Below are positions 1-9,082 of a DNA stretch of 64,000 bases, piece after piece; positions within the stretch are counted from its first letter, which is position 1; every line of letters starts with the position of its first letter. The stretch is from positions 3,273,001 to 3,337,000 of the forward strand of contig CP054838.1 of the NCBI GenBank assembly GCA_028768545.1, in the 5' to 3' direction. Origin of the DNA: Desulfobacter sp. Lineage in GTDB: Bacteria > Desulfobacterota > Desulfobacteria > Desulfobacterales > Desulfobacteraceae. The translations under genes and the position numbers were made by a program. Under the pieces are notes generated by a model. That model searched no databases, was not told the origin of the DNA, and was given only the letters and a program-made list of their open reading frames with translations.

Positions 1-428
1 GGGGTATCAAGGGCATTTTTTCAGTCTGGGTCATGGTCTTTTTTCTGACAGGATCCGGGCCAGGGAGAAAAAAACATTTCATATCATTATGATGCCCCTG
101 GTGAGTTTTTTGCGTTTTTTTTAGGTGAAACCATGGGCTATACCTGCGGATATTATGCCCATCCCCATGCCTCAACCTCCCAGGCCCAGAACAATAAAAT
201 GGAAATGATCTGCAGAAAACTAAGGTTGAAAAAAGGAGAACACCTTTTAGACATGGGATGCGGGTGGGGAAATTTCGCCGTGTATGCAGCCAAAAAATTT
301 AGGGTAAGGGTGACGGGCATTACCTTGAGCTGCGAGCAAAAAAAATTTGCCGATCAATGGGTGGCCCAGGAAAATCTTGAAGGCCTTGTGACCATCAAAG
401 AGTTAAATTACCGGGATCTTGAAAAAAC

Positions 429-1879
429 GGGAATGTTCAGAATTCTGTGTCACGGTTTCGGTTCCCGGATCTGCCTCAGCGCCAGCGGAAGTAAAAGTCA
501 GGTCCGAGAATGGGCCTTCAATCAGCCACGTCGGAGGAGTTGACTTTTGCTGGAGTGGAGTTCCTGGAACCATCTTTTCCATCTGTAAATAAATCCCTAT
601 CAAATTCCCAGCTCTTTATCCAGCCGGCCTTCAAAGAAAATTGCTAACTGGGAAATTGTCAGTGACCAATTTTGAATCGGCATTGTCCATTTTTTACTGG
701 CGTTCTGGATCCCCATGTAAAGCAGCTTTAACAGGCTGTCCTGGTTCGGGAATGATCCCTTTGTTTTGGTCAGTTTTCGAAACTGTCGATGCACAGCCTC
801 AATGGTATTTGTGGTGTATATTATCCGTCGAATCTCTTCTGGATATTTAAAGAAATGACTGAGGCGTTCCCAGTTGTTCCGCCAGGATTTTATCACAATC
901 GGGTATTTGTCATTCCATTTATTTTCCAAGATATCCAGTTCTTCTTCGGCCAGATCCTTATTGACCGCTTTATAAACACGTTTTAGATCTGCCATAAATT
1001 CCTTTTTATTTTTGGAACCAACGTATTTCAATGAATTTCGGATCTGGTGGACTACGCAGAGTTGAACTTCTGTGTCCGGGAATATGGTCTCAATGGCCTC
1101 GGGAAAACCTTTTAGACCATCAACACAGGCAATCAGGATATCTTTTACCCCTCGGTTTGAAAGGTCTGTTAACACCTGCAGCCAGAAGTTCGCACCCTCA
1201 TTCTCGGATATGTACAGCCCAAGAACCTCTTTGCGGCCCTCGATATTCACCCCAAGAATTGTGTAAACGGCTTTGCTGCCGACCTTTCCGTTTTCTCGTA
1301 CTTTATAATGTATGGCATCAAGCCATACGATTGGGTACACATTTTCCAACGGCCTGGCCTGCCATTCTTTGACGGTATGGATGATTTTATCGGTAATGGT
1401 GCTCAGAGTGGCATTTGAAATCTCAAGTCCATAGATTTCCTGTAAATGGGAAGCCATATCATTATAACTCATGCCCAGGCCGTAAAGGGCTATTATCTTT
1501 CTTTCAATTTCATCGCTGAGCGTTGTCTGATGTTTTTTGACGATCTGTGGAGAGAAGGTTCCGGCCCTGTCACGCGGGGTTTCCAGCTCAAATTTACCAT
1601 CCAGGGATTTAATGGTCTTTTTGCTTTTTCCATTACGGCGGTTGGCAGAAACTTCCTGCCCGAGATGGGACTCCAACTCTCCTTCAAGAGCAGCTTCAGC
1701 AAGATTTTTGATTAATGATGTAAGGACGCCGCCCTTACCTGTGAAGGGTTTACCTTCCTGGATGCCTTTAAGGGCTTTTTGAAAATCAAATTCGGTGTTT
1801 TCTTCGGTCATGTCAGTTCTCCTTATTTAGCTGAGTATATCAGCTTTCATTCAACTGACACAGAATTTTGAACGCCCTC
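429..1879 (-). mobile_element. IS256-family insertion sequence, complete
   Basis: A 1451-bp element with imperfect terminal inverted repeats. The left end reads GGGAATGTTCAGAATTCTGT and the complement of the right end GAGGGCGTTCAAAATTCTGT. It is flanked by the direct repeat GAAAAAAC at 421-428 and 1880-1887, the 8-bp target duplication normal for IS256. It carries one transposase gene on the minus strand. The intact open reading frame and perfect duplication suggest a recent insertion that may still be mobile. Confidence 0.9.
600..1811 (-). CDS. IS256-family (Mutator-type) transposase
   Basis: A 403-residue DDE transposase. The N-terminal third carries the family segment EAALEGELESHLG. The catalytic core has the conserved stretches VWLDAIHYKVRENGKV (first Asp), LIACVDGLKGFPEAI (second Asp), VQLCVVHQIRNS and the C-terminal TTNTIEAVHRQFRK with the Glu. 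The ATG at 1811 follows a good AAGGAG ribosome site. Length matches the family. It is the only member in the window. Confidence 0.95.
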   Translation of the reverse strand: MTEENTEFDFQKALKGIQEGKPFTGKGGVLTSLIKNLAEAALEGELESHLGQEVSANRRNGKSKKTIKSLDGKFELETPRDRAGTFSPQIVKKHQTTLSDEIERKIIALYGLGMSYNDMASHLQEIYGLEISNATLSTITDKIIHTVKEWQARPLENVYPIVWLDAIHYKVRENGKVGSKAVYTILGVNIEGRKEVLGLYISENEGANFWLQVLTDLSNRGVKDILIACVDGLKGFPEAIETIFPDTEVQLCVVHQIRNSLKYVGSKNKKEFMADLKRVYKAVNKDLAEEELDILENKWNDKYPIVIKSWRNNWERLSHFFKYPEEIRRIIYTTNTIEAVHRQFRKLTKTKGSFPNQDSLLKLLYMGIQNASKKWTMPIQNWSLTISQLAIFFEGRLDKELGI

Positions 1880-2366
1880 GAAAAAACCGCCTTTGACAAA
1901 ATTTCCTGTGTGGGCATGTCCGAGCATGTGGGAAAGGCCAATATGAGACTTTTTTTTCAAATGGCATATGAGGCTCTCAAACCCGGCGGCCTGTTTTTGC
2001 AGCACACGATCACGGCAAAACATCAGCCCAAAAAGGGTCATGCCAATTTGTTTTTAAATACCTATATGTTTCCGGGGGGCCAATTACTGCCTGAACAGGA
2101 TTTGATTGAGACAGCAGCCTTTTGCGGATTTGAATTGTTAAATGCTGAAAATTTCAGACCCCACTACGTTAAAACCCTGGCCCACTGGATTGGGAAGATG
2201 GAAAAAAACAAAGAGAAAATCCTGGATCTTGTCCAGGAACATACCTATAGGATTTACCATATTTTTTTTATCGGTTCCCTTGTTTCATTTCAACATCAAA
2301 ATCTGTTTTATAAACCCAGATCCAGCCAGGTTGAGATGCACTATTTTTCAACCCCTTTTTTAAACA

Positions 2367-4001
2367 ATGAAAGATAAACATCCTGATATTGGCGGGTTTA
2401 CCCACGGCATTTTTCATAAAAGAAATGTCCTGGCCCATTTATTGTCCTTTACCCGTCAGTTAATGCAGGCAAGACAGGCCGGCCTCGTATACGGAACCGA
2501 TGCCTCGGAAAAGCATTTTCGGCCGCCCAATCAATGGGACCGCGGGGTTATGGATAAGTTCTCAGGCCGGGGCGCCCGGGGGATTTTTCTGAAGTTTTTA
2601 GGCAAACATTGGGCAAGATTAACCGGCATGTCCCCAATCTACCTTTACAGGGCAGATGAAATGGGGACCCGGGTAAAAAAAGACGGCATAACAGCCTATA
2701 CCCTTCGGAACCACAATGAGTTTTATGACAAGGGAATAAAAATCTTGTTGATTGATAATTTAGATCGTAAATCAACCCAGGTTGAATCTTCTTTTTTTAA
2801 ACAGGTGAATGTCTCTTCCTATGACGGGAGGTGCTTTAAGCCCCTTCAAAAGTTTTTTGCTGACACAAGTATCATAGACCGGTTTCAGGCGAAAAATTTT
2901 ATTTCAGCCTATGTGCCGGATTATGGGGCGATCGTGTTTAATACCATCGAAGATACTGGCCTGGTGGATGCGTCAGGGTGCTTTATTCTGGGCAAGGACC
3001 TGAAATTAAGGCTTGATTTGTTGACCGCTTCCATAGAAAAGGCCTCTTTGGCACATCTGGGCCGGGTCAGGGGGAAGTCTTCGGCCAGGATGATCTGGAG
3101 AAAAGAAAGGGGGCTGAGAAAAACAGCGGTCCGGCTAAAGGAGAAGGCCGCGCTTCTCAAAGAACAGGAAACCTATCTGCTGGCCGTGGGCGCGGTCACC
3201 TCTGACCAGCTTAACATGGCGCCTGTCAGTGTCCACGACGGGGTCTACGGGTTCATGGATATGGTCGGCTCTGTCAAGTTGAGCCGGCAGCTTGCCCCGA
3301 AGGATTATTTTTTCATACTCAATGCCTGCCATGAAATTGCAGCGGAAAATGCCGGCAGATTCACGTGCCGGGTGGATAATATTATTGGAGATGCCGTATT
3401 TTTTCAAAATGTTTCTGTGTTTGATCCGTACCTGGAAAAAATTCCGGGCCCTGTGGAAAGGCTGATGCTGATGACCCTGCTGCTGGCCTCGGTTTTGAGT
3501 GAAATCCATCAATTGTTCAAAGGTGGGCATCCCATTGACAGGGAGCGGCGGGTATACAGTTTGGTTAAAGGTCTTGGACGGGATCTTGGATTTCGGGCCG
3601 GTATGAATCAGGGCAGGGCAATGGTCGGCCCTTTGGGCAGTAAAAAGAGAAAAATTGTTACTGCCGTAGGAGAAGCCGTAGATCTTGCCTCCCGCCTGGA
3701 AAGTTCCGGCAGCCTGGATCATATCCATACAACCGCTTACCTTGCAGGGCTTTTGCAGGAGGCATGGATTTCAACGGAGACCCGCACACTGTATGATTTA
3801 GCATGGACCCGGACCGGTCTGGAGTCATGGGCTCAAAAGTCCGGGTTTTATTTTTTTGACTTTTTTAGGGCCCTGTTTAAAATCAACGGTCCAATGGTCC
3901 TTGAAATCAACGAGAGTTCCTATAAAGAGTTTTCCATGTCAAATACCCGGCTTATCCGGTGTCTTTCCGACGGCGGGCCCTCAATTTGTTCGGGCATATG
4001 A
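2367..4001 (+). CDS. Class III adenylate/guanylate cyclase-domain protein (divergent)
   Basis: 544 residues. Residues about 290-450 form a class III nucleotide cyclase domain: FMDMVGSVKLS with the first metal Asp (D298), IIGDAVFF with the second (GD at 341-342), and GEAVDLASRLES (435-446) in place of the usual GxxVNxAxR. The catalytic Asn is thus Asp here, while the Arg is kept. The first 280 residues match no domain I recognise and show no clear membrane segment. It starts 11 bases inside the end of the cfa-like gene, so the two were probably co-transcribed; the IS256 insertion upstream may now block that. It could make cAMP/cGMP or be a degenerate sensor domain. Confidence 0.65.
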   Translation: MKDKHPDIGGFTHGIFHKRNVLAHLLSFTRQLMQARQAGLVYGTDASEKHFRPPNQWDRGVMDKFSGRGARGIFLKFLGKHWARLTGMSPIYLYRADEMGTRVKKDGITAYTLRNHNEFYDKGIKILLIDNLDRKSTQVESSFFKQVNVSSYDGRCFKPLQKFFADTSIIDRFQAKNFISAYVPDYGAIVFNTIEDTGLVDASGCFILGKDLKLRLDLLTASIEKASLAHLGRVRGKSSARMIWRKERGLRKTAVRLKEKAALLKEQETYLLAVGAVTSDQLNMAPVSVHDGVYGFMDMVGSVKLSRQLAPKDYFFILNACHEIAAENAGRFTCRVDNIIGDAVFFQNVSVFDPYLEKIPGPVERLMLMTLLLASVLSEIHQLFKGGHPIDRERRVYSLVKGLGRDLGFRAGMNQGRAMVGPLGSKKRKIVTAVGEAVDLASRLESSGSLDHIHTTAYLAGLLQEAWISTETRTLYDLAWTRTGLESWAQKSGFYFFDFFRALFKINGPMVLEINESSYKEFSMSNTRLIRCLSDGGPSICSGI

Positions 4002-4021
4002 TAATCCGTTTTATCCTATCA

Positions 4022-4864
4022 TCAACGGGGAGTTTTAAAGGCCAGGGCATGATCATTCATTGCCTTGATCAGGGCTGTGGTACTCGTTCCTGGTTTCCCA
4101 TTTCCGATGATTGTCTGGTCTATCTGAACCACGGGCACCACCCCTTTGTTGGTTCCGGTAATAAAGACCTCCTGGGCCTTTTTAAGCTCTGACAGGGGCA
4201 GGGGACGCTCACAGACCGTGAATAAATTTTGGGCCAGAGAAAGTACGGCTTTCCGGGTAATTCCTTTTAAAACCCCTTTGGCCGGGGTCACCAGAGTGTT
4301 GTTGATAAAGGCAAATAAATTGGAGGTAGTGGCTTCAAGGGCCAGGTGGTTCGAGGTGACATAAATGGCTTCTTCCGCCCCCTCTTTTTTGGCTTTTTTC
4401 AGCGCCAGTGCGGCTGAGACATAATCGGTCACCTTGGCATCTGGAAGGGCCCGTTCTTCATAATGGGAAATCACCTTTATTCCTTTGGAATACCAGTGTT
4501 CGGGCAGTCTTGGAATATCGGTTGCCAGAACAATGAGCCTGGGATTCTCACCCGGGGTGAAAAAATCAGGACTTGATCCGCCCGTGATCAGAACCCTGAT
4601 GTTGGCTTCGTCAATGCCCGGGTTTTTTTCCAATACCTTGAGGATGATTTCTTTTATATGGGTTTCAGACCAGGGCAATTTAAGCCCTATTTTTTTGGCC
4701 GAGTAGATCAGGCGCTGGATGTGCTCATCAAAAAAAAATGGCCTGCCCTGAATGGTCCGCATAATATCGCATACGGCATACCCCCTGAGAACCGCCAAGT
4801 CATCCACCGGAATAACCGCCTGGTCCCAGGGTACAAATTTTCCGTCCACATAGACAATTTTCAT
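4022..4864 (-). CDS. Class IV PLP aminotransferase (BCAT / D-amino-acid aminotransferase / ADC lyase group)
   Basis: 280 residues from the ATG at 4864, giving an N-terminus MKIVYVDGKFVPWDQA typical of fold-type IV PLP enzymes; a longer reading to 4954 adds 30 residues unlike the family. The probable PLP lysine is K144 in DAKVTDY, and the family signature follows (EAIYVTSN, LALEATTSNLFAF). Members transaminate branched-chain amino acids or D-alanine, or cleave aminodeoxychorismate, and sequence alone does not separate these. It is convergent with the cyclase gene and divergent from the EI24 gene, so it stands as a single-gene unit. Confidence 0.85.
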   Translation of the reverse strand: MKIVYVDGKFVPWDQAVIPVDDLAVLRGYAVCDIMRTIQGRPFFFDEHIQRLIYSAKKIGLKLPWSETHIKEIILKVLEKNPGIDEANIRVLITGGSSPDFFTPGENPRLIVLATDIPRLPEHWYSKGIKVISHYEERALPDAKVTDYVSAALALKKAKKEGAEEAIYVTSNHLALEATTSNLFAFINNTLVTPAKGVLKGITRKAVLSLAQNLFTVCERPLPLSELKKAQEVFITGTNKGVVPVVQIDQTIIGNGKPGTSTTALIKAMNDHALAFKTPR

Positions 4865-4957
4865 AAATCGTTTCCCCAAGATTGAAAAATCATATCTTCT
4901 ATAGTACAAAAATATAGGTGTAAAATAAATAATTAACCTCAATTGACAGGTCAAAAA

Positions 4958-5671
4958 ATGGGAATACTTGCTGGGATCCGGTATAATTTAAAAGGGGTGG
5001 CATTGGCATTTAAGACCCCATCTTTGCTGATGCTCGGTCTGATACGCTTTGTTGTTGTGCTTTTTTTGACCCTGATGCTGTCAGGACTTGTGCTCTATTG
5101 GCATAATGAAATTTTGTCCATGATCTGGCAGATGCCCGAGGGCGGCTGGATGATTTATCTTTGGCATTTTGTCTCCTGGGTGCTCTCCTTTGTTCTGGCC
5201 GCTGTGGCCATGGTGGTCTCCTATTTGATTGCCCAGCTCTTTTTTTGCGTGTTTATCATGGATTATATGTCCAGAATTACGGAACGGATCATTCTGGGAA
5301 AAGAAGTTCCCATTGCCCAGGGATCATGGTTTGGATTCTTTATTTATCTTGTCCGCCAGGAGATTCCAAGGGCCATCATACCGGTGATGATTTCGCTTGT
5401 CCTTTTGGTTCTTGGGCTGTTCACCCCTTTGAGCATTGTGATTCTGGTCGCGTCATCCCTGTGTGCCGGCATTTTTCTGGCCTGGGACAATACTGACCTT
5501 GTTCCGGCAAGGCGGATGGTGCCGTTCAGTCAGCGGGTGGCTTTTTTAAAGGAAAATATCGGCTTTCACTTGGGCTTTGGCGTGTTGTTCCTTGTCCCGT
5601 GGCTTAATATTTTATTTCTCTCTTTTGCACCGGTTGGCGCGACCCTTTATTTTATTGACAAAGAAAGATAG
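4958..5671 (+). CDS. EI24/CysZ-like integral membrane protein
   Basis: 237 residues with several hydrophobic segments (about 25-50, 70-105, 135-175, 200-225). The N-terminal GILAGIRYNLKGVALAFKTPSLL is typical of the EI24/CysZ family. CysZ members carry sulfate into the cell for cysteine synthesis; whether this one does is not shown by the sequence. ATG 4958 is preferred over the in-frame TTG at 4943. It is followed after 12 bases by the CULT gene, so the pair may be co-transcribed. Confidence 0.75.
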   Translation: MGILAGIRYNLKGVALAFKTPSLLMLGLIRFVVVLFLTLMLSGLVLYWHNEILSMIWQMPEGGWMIYLWHFVSWVLSFVLAAVAMVVSYLIAQLFFCVFIMDYMSRITERIILGKEVPIAQGSWFGFFIYLVRQEIPRAIIPVMISLVLLVLGLFTPLSIVILVASSLCAGIFLAWDNTDLVPARRMVPFSQRVAFLKENIGFHLGFGVLFLVPWLNILFLSFAPVGATLYFIDKER

Positions 5672-5683
5672 GAAAAAATTGTC

Positions 5684-6067
5684 TTGGATTTGGTCTGCAA
5701 AAAAGTATCTGAGCACGCCCAAAACATGGCCGAGCCTGAGGTTGACCTAGATCCTGTTATTATGTGTAAACATTGTAATTTTTCAGTTACGAAGCCAGGA
5801 TTTCAAATTTTGGTTTCCCAGAAATTTTCCCATGCCTTTGCCAATCCCCATGGACATGTGTTTGAAATCGGTTGTTTTTCAAGGGCAGACGGATGTGTCG
5901 GGGCCTCTATACCCTCGGATGAGTTCACCTGGTTTCCAGGATATGTATGGACCGTTGGACAGTGCCAGTCTTGCTCGACTCAGCTGGGGTGGATTTTTTC
6001 TTCGGCAAAGGCTTTAAACCCGGAACGTTTTTTGGGGCTGATTCTGGATCAATTGATTTTTCCATAG
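5684..6067 (+). CDS. CULT-domain (bacterial cereblon-like) protein
   Basis: 127 residues that are almost entirely one CULT domain, the thalidomide-binding fold of human cereblon. Two CxxC pairs (C28/C31 and C94/C97) form the zinc site. Three Trp residues (W83, W89, W103) are spaced 6 and 14 apart, the spacing of the tri-Trp pocket in human cereblon (W380, W386, W400). FTWFPGYVW and LGWIF surround the pocket. The start is TTG at 5684 behind an AGGAAAA ribosome site. Single-domain bacterial members such as the Magnetospirillum protein bind cyclic imides and uridine-like ligands; their natural role is not established. It lies 12 bases after the EI24 gene. Confidence 0.85.
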   Translation: MDLVCKKVSEHAQNMAEPEVDLDPVIMCKHCNFSVTKPGFQILVSQKFSHAFANPHGHVFEIGCFSRADGCVGASIPSDEFTWFPGYVWTVGQCQSCSTQLGWIFSSAKALNPERFLGLILDQLIFP

Positions 6068-6096
6068 AAAAATTTGACAAATGTTGTATTTTTTAT

Positions 6097-7407
6097 CAGT
6101 GATGTCCGGTTAGGTTTTTGCTTGCTCAATAATTTTTTGATCTTTGACAATATTGTCCCTGTTTAAACTATGAGAGCCCTGCTCCTCGCAGCCAAACAGG
6201 TCATTTAGAATGGCGGTTCGCAGCTGCCGAACTCTTTTGATCGTGACCTTTTCATTAAACTGTTTTTGGCAATGGATTGCCAGTAACAGGTAAGTGATAA
6301 GGCCGCCAAGAATCTGAACCATAAGGCCGTATTCACTGCGGGCAATGAGATGATATACCTTCAGATGTTCTTTCCACCATTTGAAAAAATCCTCAATGGT
6401 CCACCGGAGTTTATAAATTGTTGCTATTTGTTCCGCTGTTAAATCATGCCTGTCAGTTGCCACATAGTATTTGACGCCAGCAATTTTATAGCCAACAACC
6501 CGAACAGGCCTTTTCGTCTGGTTTTGATTCGGAGTACCAAGTTTAACCAGTGCATCATAAAAAATGTAGCTGTCGGAAGGGGTCTCGTGGTTATCAATAA
6601 TTGTTCTTGTTGTCCTGGTTTTTATACGGCAGACAAAATGTTTGCCTTGCTCCTGAAGCAGGTCAAATTCTTTATGGGATTGATATCCACGATCCATAAC
6701 ACCTGTTTGCCCCTTGGAAAGTATTTTGGGAACAAAAGTGCGTTCAGCGCCGTTGCCTTCAGTCAAAAAGATTTTGTTTGGGATTCCGTGATTAATGTCA
6801 AATCCGCAATGTACTTTGGCTTTTTTACTTCCTTTTCTGTAGTTCGCCCAGTGCATTGAAAGGACTGCATTTATGAGACTACCGTCAATGGAAACCAACT
6901 CTCCTAACTCGGCGTGTTCACCCGGATGACACTCAAGAGCCTGTTTATAAAGATCCTCAAAGATAAATTGCAGTTGTTCGAGTCCCCTGTGATTGATGGC
7001 TTCACAGAAACTACTACGGCTGATACCACCGTCTGGCGCAATATTTTCTTTAGCAAAAACATTCTCCTTGAGATCCTGAATTAAATGTCGGGCAGACTTG
7101 TGCTCCTGAAGATGGAAATAAACCAAAGCATTTATCTGGTCTTCGAATGTCATTTTTAAAGGGCGGTCTCCTCGAGATTGTAATTCCGGTGCTTTTGAAA
7201 GTGACTTTATCAGAGGGCACCTGAAATTGTCAAAGTTCAGGGACCGTAGTTGTTTTTTAGGGACTGAGATGTGCGTCATTTGAGCTCCTTGAGTTAAATT
7301 TTCAAGGCGCACAAAAATTTTTACGCACATTTGTCAACACAAAACCGACTGTTTTTTCAATGATTTTAGATGCTTTTTATATGCAACAACCTAACCGGAC
7401 ACTACTG
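6097..7407 (-). mobile_element. IS4-family insertion sequence, copy 1, complete
   Basis: A 1311-bp element with inverted repeats CAGTGATGTCCGGTTAGG (left) and CAGTAGTGTCCGGTTAGG (complement of right). It is flanked by the 9-bp direct repeat ATTTTTTAT at 6088-6096 and 7408-7416. One transposase gene lies on the minus strand. A second, end-truncated copy sits at 9944-11238 in the opposite orientation, and their proteins differ by one residue in the shared part. Confidence 0.88.
6110..7279 (-). CDS. IS4-family transposase (copy 1)
   Basis: 389 residues from the ATG at 7279, chosen because an AAGGAG site lies six bases upstream; a longer reading to 7330 lacks this. A DUF4372-type N-terminal region is followed by the DDE core: LGELVSIDGSLINA (first Asp), TGVMDRGYQSHKEF (second Asp) and the YREK-like region TIYKLRWTIEDFFKWWKEH with the Glu. 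The stop codon lies inside the terminal inverted repeat. Confidence 0.93.
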   Translation of the reverse strand: MTHISVPKKQLRSLNFDNFRCPLIKSLSKAPELQSRGDRPLKMTFEDQINALVYFHLQEHKSARHLIQDLKENVFAKENIAPDGGISRSSFCEAINHRGLEQLQFIFEDLYKQALECHPGEHAELGELVSIDGSLINAVLSMHWANYRKGSKKAKVHCGFDINHGIPNKIFLTEGNGAERTFVPKILSKGQTGVMDRGYQSHKEFDLLQEQGKHFVCRIKTRTTRTIIDNHETPSDSYIFYDALVKLGTPNQNQTKRPVRVVGYKIAGVKYYVATDRHDLTAEQIATIYKLRWTIEDFFKWWKEHLKVYHLIARSEYGLMVQILGGLITYLLLAIHCQKQFNEKVTIKRVRQLRTAILNDLFGCEEQGSHSLNRDNIVKDQKIIEQAKT

Positions 7408-7535
7408 ATTTTTTATATAATTTAAAGACTGGTTCCTGTTTTAATTTCTAAATCTTCCAATACTGCTGCACCATTTTCCGTATTTTTTTAATGTTTTAAC
7501 CTAACCTTATGAAGACCAGGTAAGGAGTTTTTATT

Positions 7536-7661
7536 ATGGAAGAACACGTCAAGGGCCGTGAGATGCCGACGATCCCGACAAAAAGCATTTATATGAAACG
7601 CTCGCCTGTTGACCGAAGATCCCCGGTTGACAGACGGATTTTGGATATGGGGCCTGGATAA
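7536..7661 (+). CDS. Small 41-residue ORF with a doubled SPVDRR motif, probably truncated
   Basis: The ATG at 7536 follows a strong TAAGGAG ribosome site, and the product contains SPVDRRSPVDRRILDMG. Basic DRR repeats followed by ILD(L/M)G occur near the start of small cytoplasmic proteins in related bacteria, so this is probably the head of a longer gene. The stop at 7659-7661 falls where epimerase coding sequence begins in another frame, so it is probably created by a deletion junction near 7650. Function unknown. Confidence 0.45.
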   Translation: MEEHVKGREMPTIPTKSIYMKRSPVDRRSPVDRRILDMGPG

Positions 7662-7809
7662 CCTCAATGACTATTACGATATCACCCTGAAAAAAGAAAG
7701 GCTCAACCGTCTAAAACCCGGTTCATCAGAAAATCGCGTACCTGGACTGAGAAACATCACTGGGAAGGCAATAACACAGTAAGGATTTTTATGCTTGAAA
7801 TGATGGTGT

Positions 7810-7825
7810 GAACATGATCATGTTC
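7810..7825. promoter_or_regulatory. 16-bp perfect palindrome in the ISL3 leader
   Basis: GAACATGATCATGTTC is a perfect palindrome 42 bases before the transposase start. Just downstream is a second inverted repeat (TTGTG...CACAA, near 7837-7853). Both are present in all three copies (14821-14836 and 55286-55301 for the palindrome). It could be an operator or a hairpin limiting transposase expression; no binding protein is known from the sequence. Confidence 0.4.
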
Positions 7826-7867
7826 TAATTTTTTTGTGTTATTCGCACAAAATCGGAGAATGAATTA

Positions 7868-9082
7868 ATGTCCACAAGCTTCATATACCATGCCTTTGGC
7901 CTTCGTGACTACTTTTATAAAACAACACGTTTCATCGGTGGAATAATCACTTTTGAACTCATACCAAAACCGGAGGCGGTAAAATGCCCGGAATGTAATT
8001 CCAGGTCCGTCACCAGGAAAGGGATTGTGACAAGAGATCTCAGAACAATACCGGTAGGTTCAAAACCCGTGATTCTCAGGACGGCTATCCAGAGAATTTG
8101 GTGTTCGTTCTGTCAATTTGTCCGGCAAATCAAACTATCCTTTGCCCAGGAGGGGAAAAGCTATACCCGGGCTTTTGAACGGTATGTCTTGGAGTTGTCT
8201 CAGTTCATGACAATCAAAGATATTGCCATCCATTTAAGGATCAGCTGGGATACGATAAAGCAGATCCAGAAAGAAGACCTGCTGAGGCGTTATCGAAATA
8301 TCCCCCTTGAGAAAGTCCGGCAGATTGCCATAGATGAAATTTCCATAGGGAAAGGGCATAAATACTTGACCATCGTGATGGATCTGGAATCCGGTAGAAT
8401 TCTGCACGTGGGAGAAGGAAAAGGTGGTGAAGCTTTGAAATCTTTTTGGACAAAAGTGAAAATATCGAAAGCAAAAATCAAAGCCGTCAGCATCGATATG
8501 TCCCCGGCATACTTGAGTGCTGTTATTGAAAATCTTTCTGGTTCAGCAATTGTCTTTGACAGATTTCATGTTGTTAAATTGTTCAATGAGAAACTGTCGG
8601 ATTTCAGGCGAAAGCTCTACAACCTTCTTGCCAATACCGGGCAACAAAAACTTCTGAAGGGAGTCCGGTGGCTTTTGTTAAAAAATCCCGAAAACCTCAG
8701 TGATGACAAGAAGGAGGCCCAACGGTTAGAAGAAGCATTGAAAATAAATCAGCCGCTATTGGTAGTCTACTACATGAAAGAGGAACTCAGGCAAATATGG
8801 AATCAAAAGAAAAAAGAAACAGCTGAAAAGATAGTCAGCAATTGGATCAATCTGGCCAATATTTCCAAAATTCCAATGTTGATGAAATTTGCCAAGACCT
8901 TGGCTGTGCACAGGCAAAGAATCCTTTCATACTATGATTACAGGATATCTACAGGTCCTTTAGAAGGGACAAATAACAAGATAAAAACCATGAAACGGAA
9001 AGCTTATGGATACAGGGATTCGGAGTTTTTCAGGTTGAAACTTTTGGACCTTCACAATAAAAGGTACGCATTAATCGGATGA
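7868..9082 (+). CDS. ISL3-family transposase (copy 1)
   Basis: 404 residues. An N-terminal zinc finger (CPECNSRSV and CSFC) is followed by a helix-turn-helix region ([18 protein letters not shown]) and the DDE_Tnp_ISL3 core: [18 protein letters not shown] (first Asp), [13 protein letters not shown] (second Asp) and [21 protein letters not shown] (Glu). It is intact and ends three bases before the right terminal repeat ends. Identical in protein sequence to copy 2. Confidence 0.95.
   Translation: MSTSFIYHAFGLRDYFYKTTRFIGGIITFELIPKPEAVKCPECNSRSVTRKGIVTRDLRTIPVGSKPVILRTAIQRIWCSFCQFVRQIKLSFAQEGKSYTRAFERYVLELSQFMTIKDIAIHLRISWDTIKQIQKEDLLRRYRNIPLEKVRQIAIDEISIGKGHKYLTIVMDLESGRILHVGEGKGGEALKSFWTKVKISKAKIKAVSIDMSPAYLSAVIENLSGSAIVFDRFHVVKLFNEKLSDFRRKLYNLLANTGQQKLLKGVRWLLLKNPENLSDDKKEAQRLEEALKINQPLLVVYYMKEELRQIWNQKKKETAEKIVSNWINLANISKIPMLMKFAKTLAVHRQRILSYYDYRISTGPLEGTNNKIKTMKRKAYGYRDSEFFRLKLLDLHNKRYALIG

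Larger units (their letters stand above)
1..2377 (+). pseudogene. cfa: Cyclopropane-fatty-acyl-phospholipid synthase-like gene, split by an IS256-family element
   Basis: A SAM-dependent methyltransferase of the CFA synthase family, which adds a methylene bridge to double bonds of membrane phospholipid acyl chains. Before the insertion are the HYD box near 88-96 and the SAM motif LDMGCGWGN (about 247-273). After it come DKISCVGMSEHVG, the YMFPGG motif and ENFRPHYVKTLAHW, all typical of the family. The element occupies 429-1879 and is flanked by GAAAAAAC; removing it and one repeat joins the halves in frame (...RDLEKT/AFDKIS...). The 5' part is also damaged. The homologous frame is closed by TGA at 46-48, and matching residues move through all three frames across 1-76, consistent with one-base losses in a T run and an A run. 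The first in-frame ATG, at 133, lies inside the conserved region. The 3' end overlaps the next gene by 11 bases. Confidence 0.85.
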
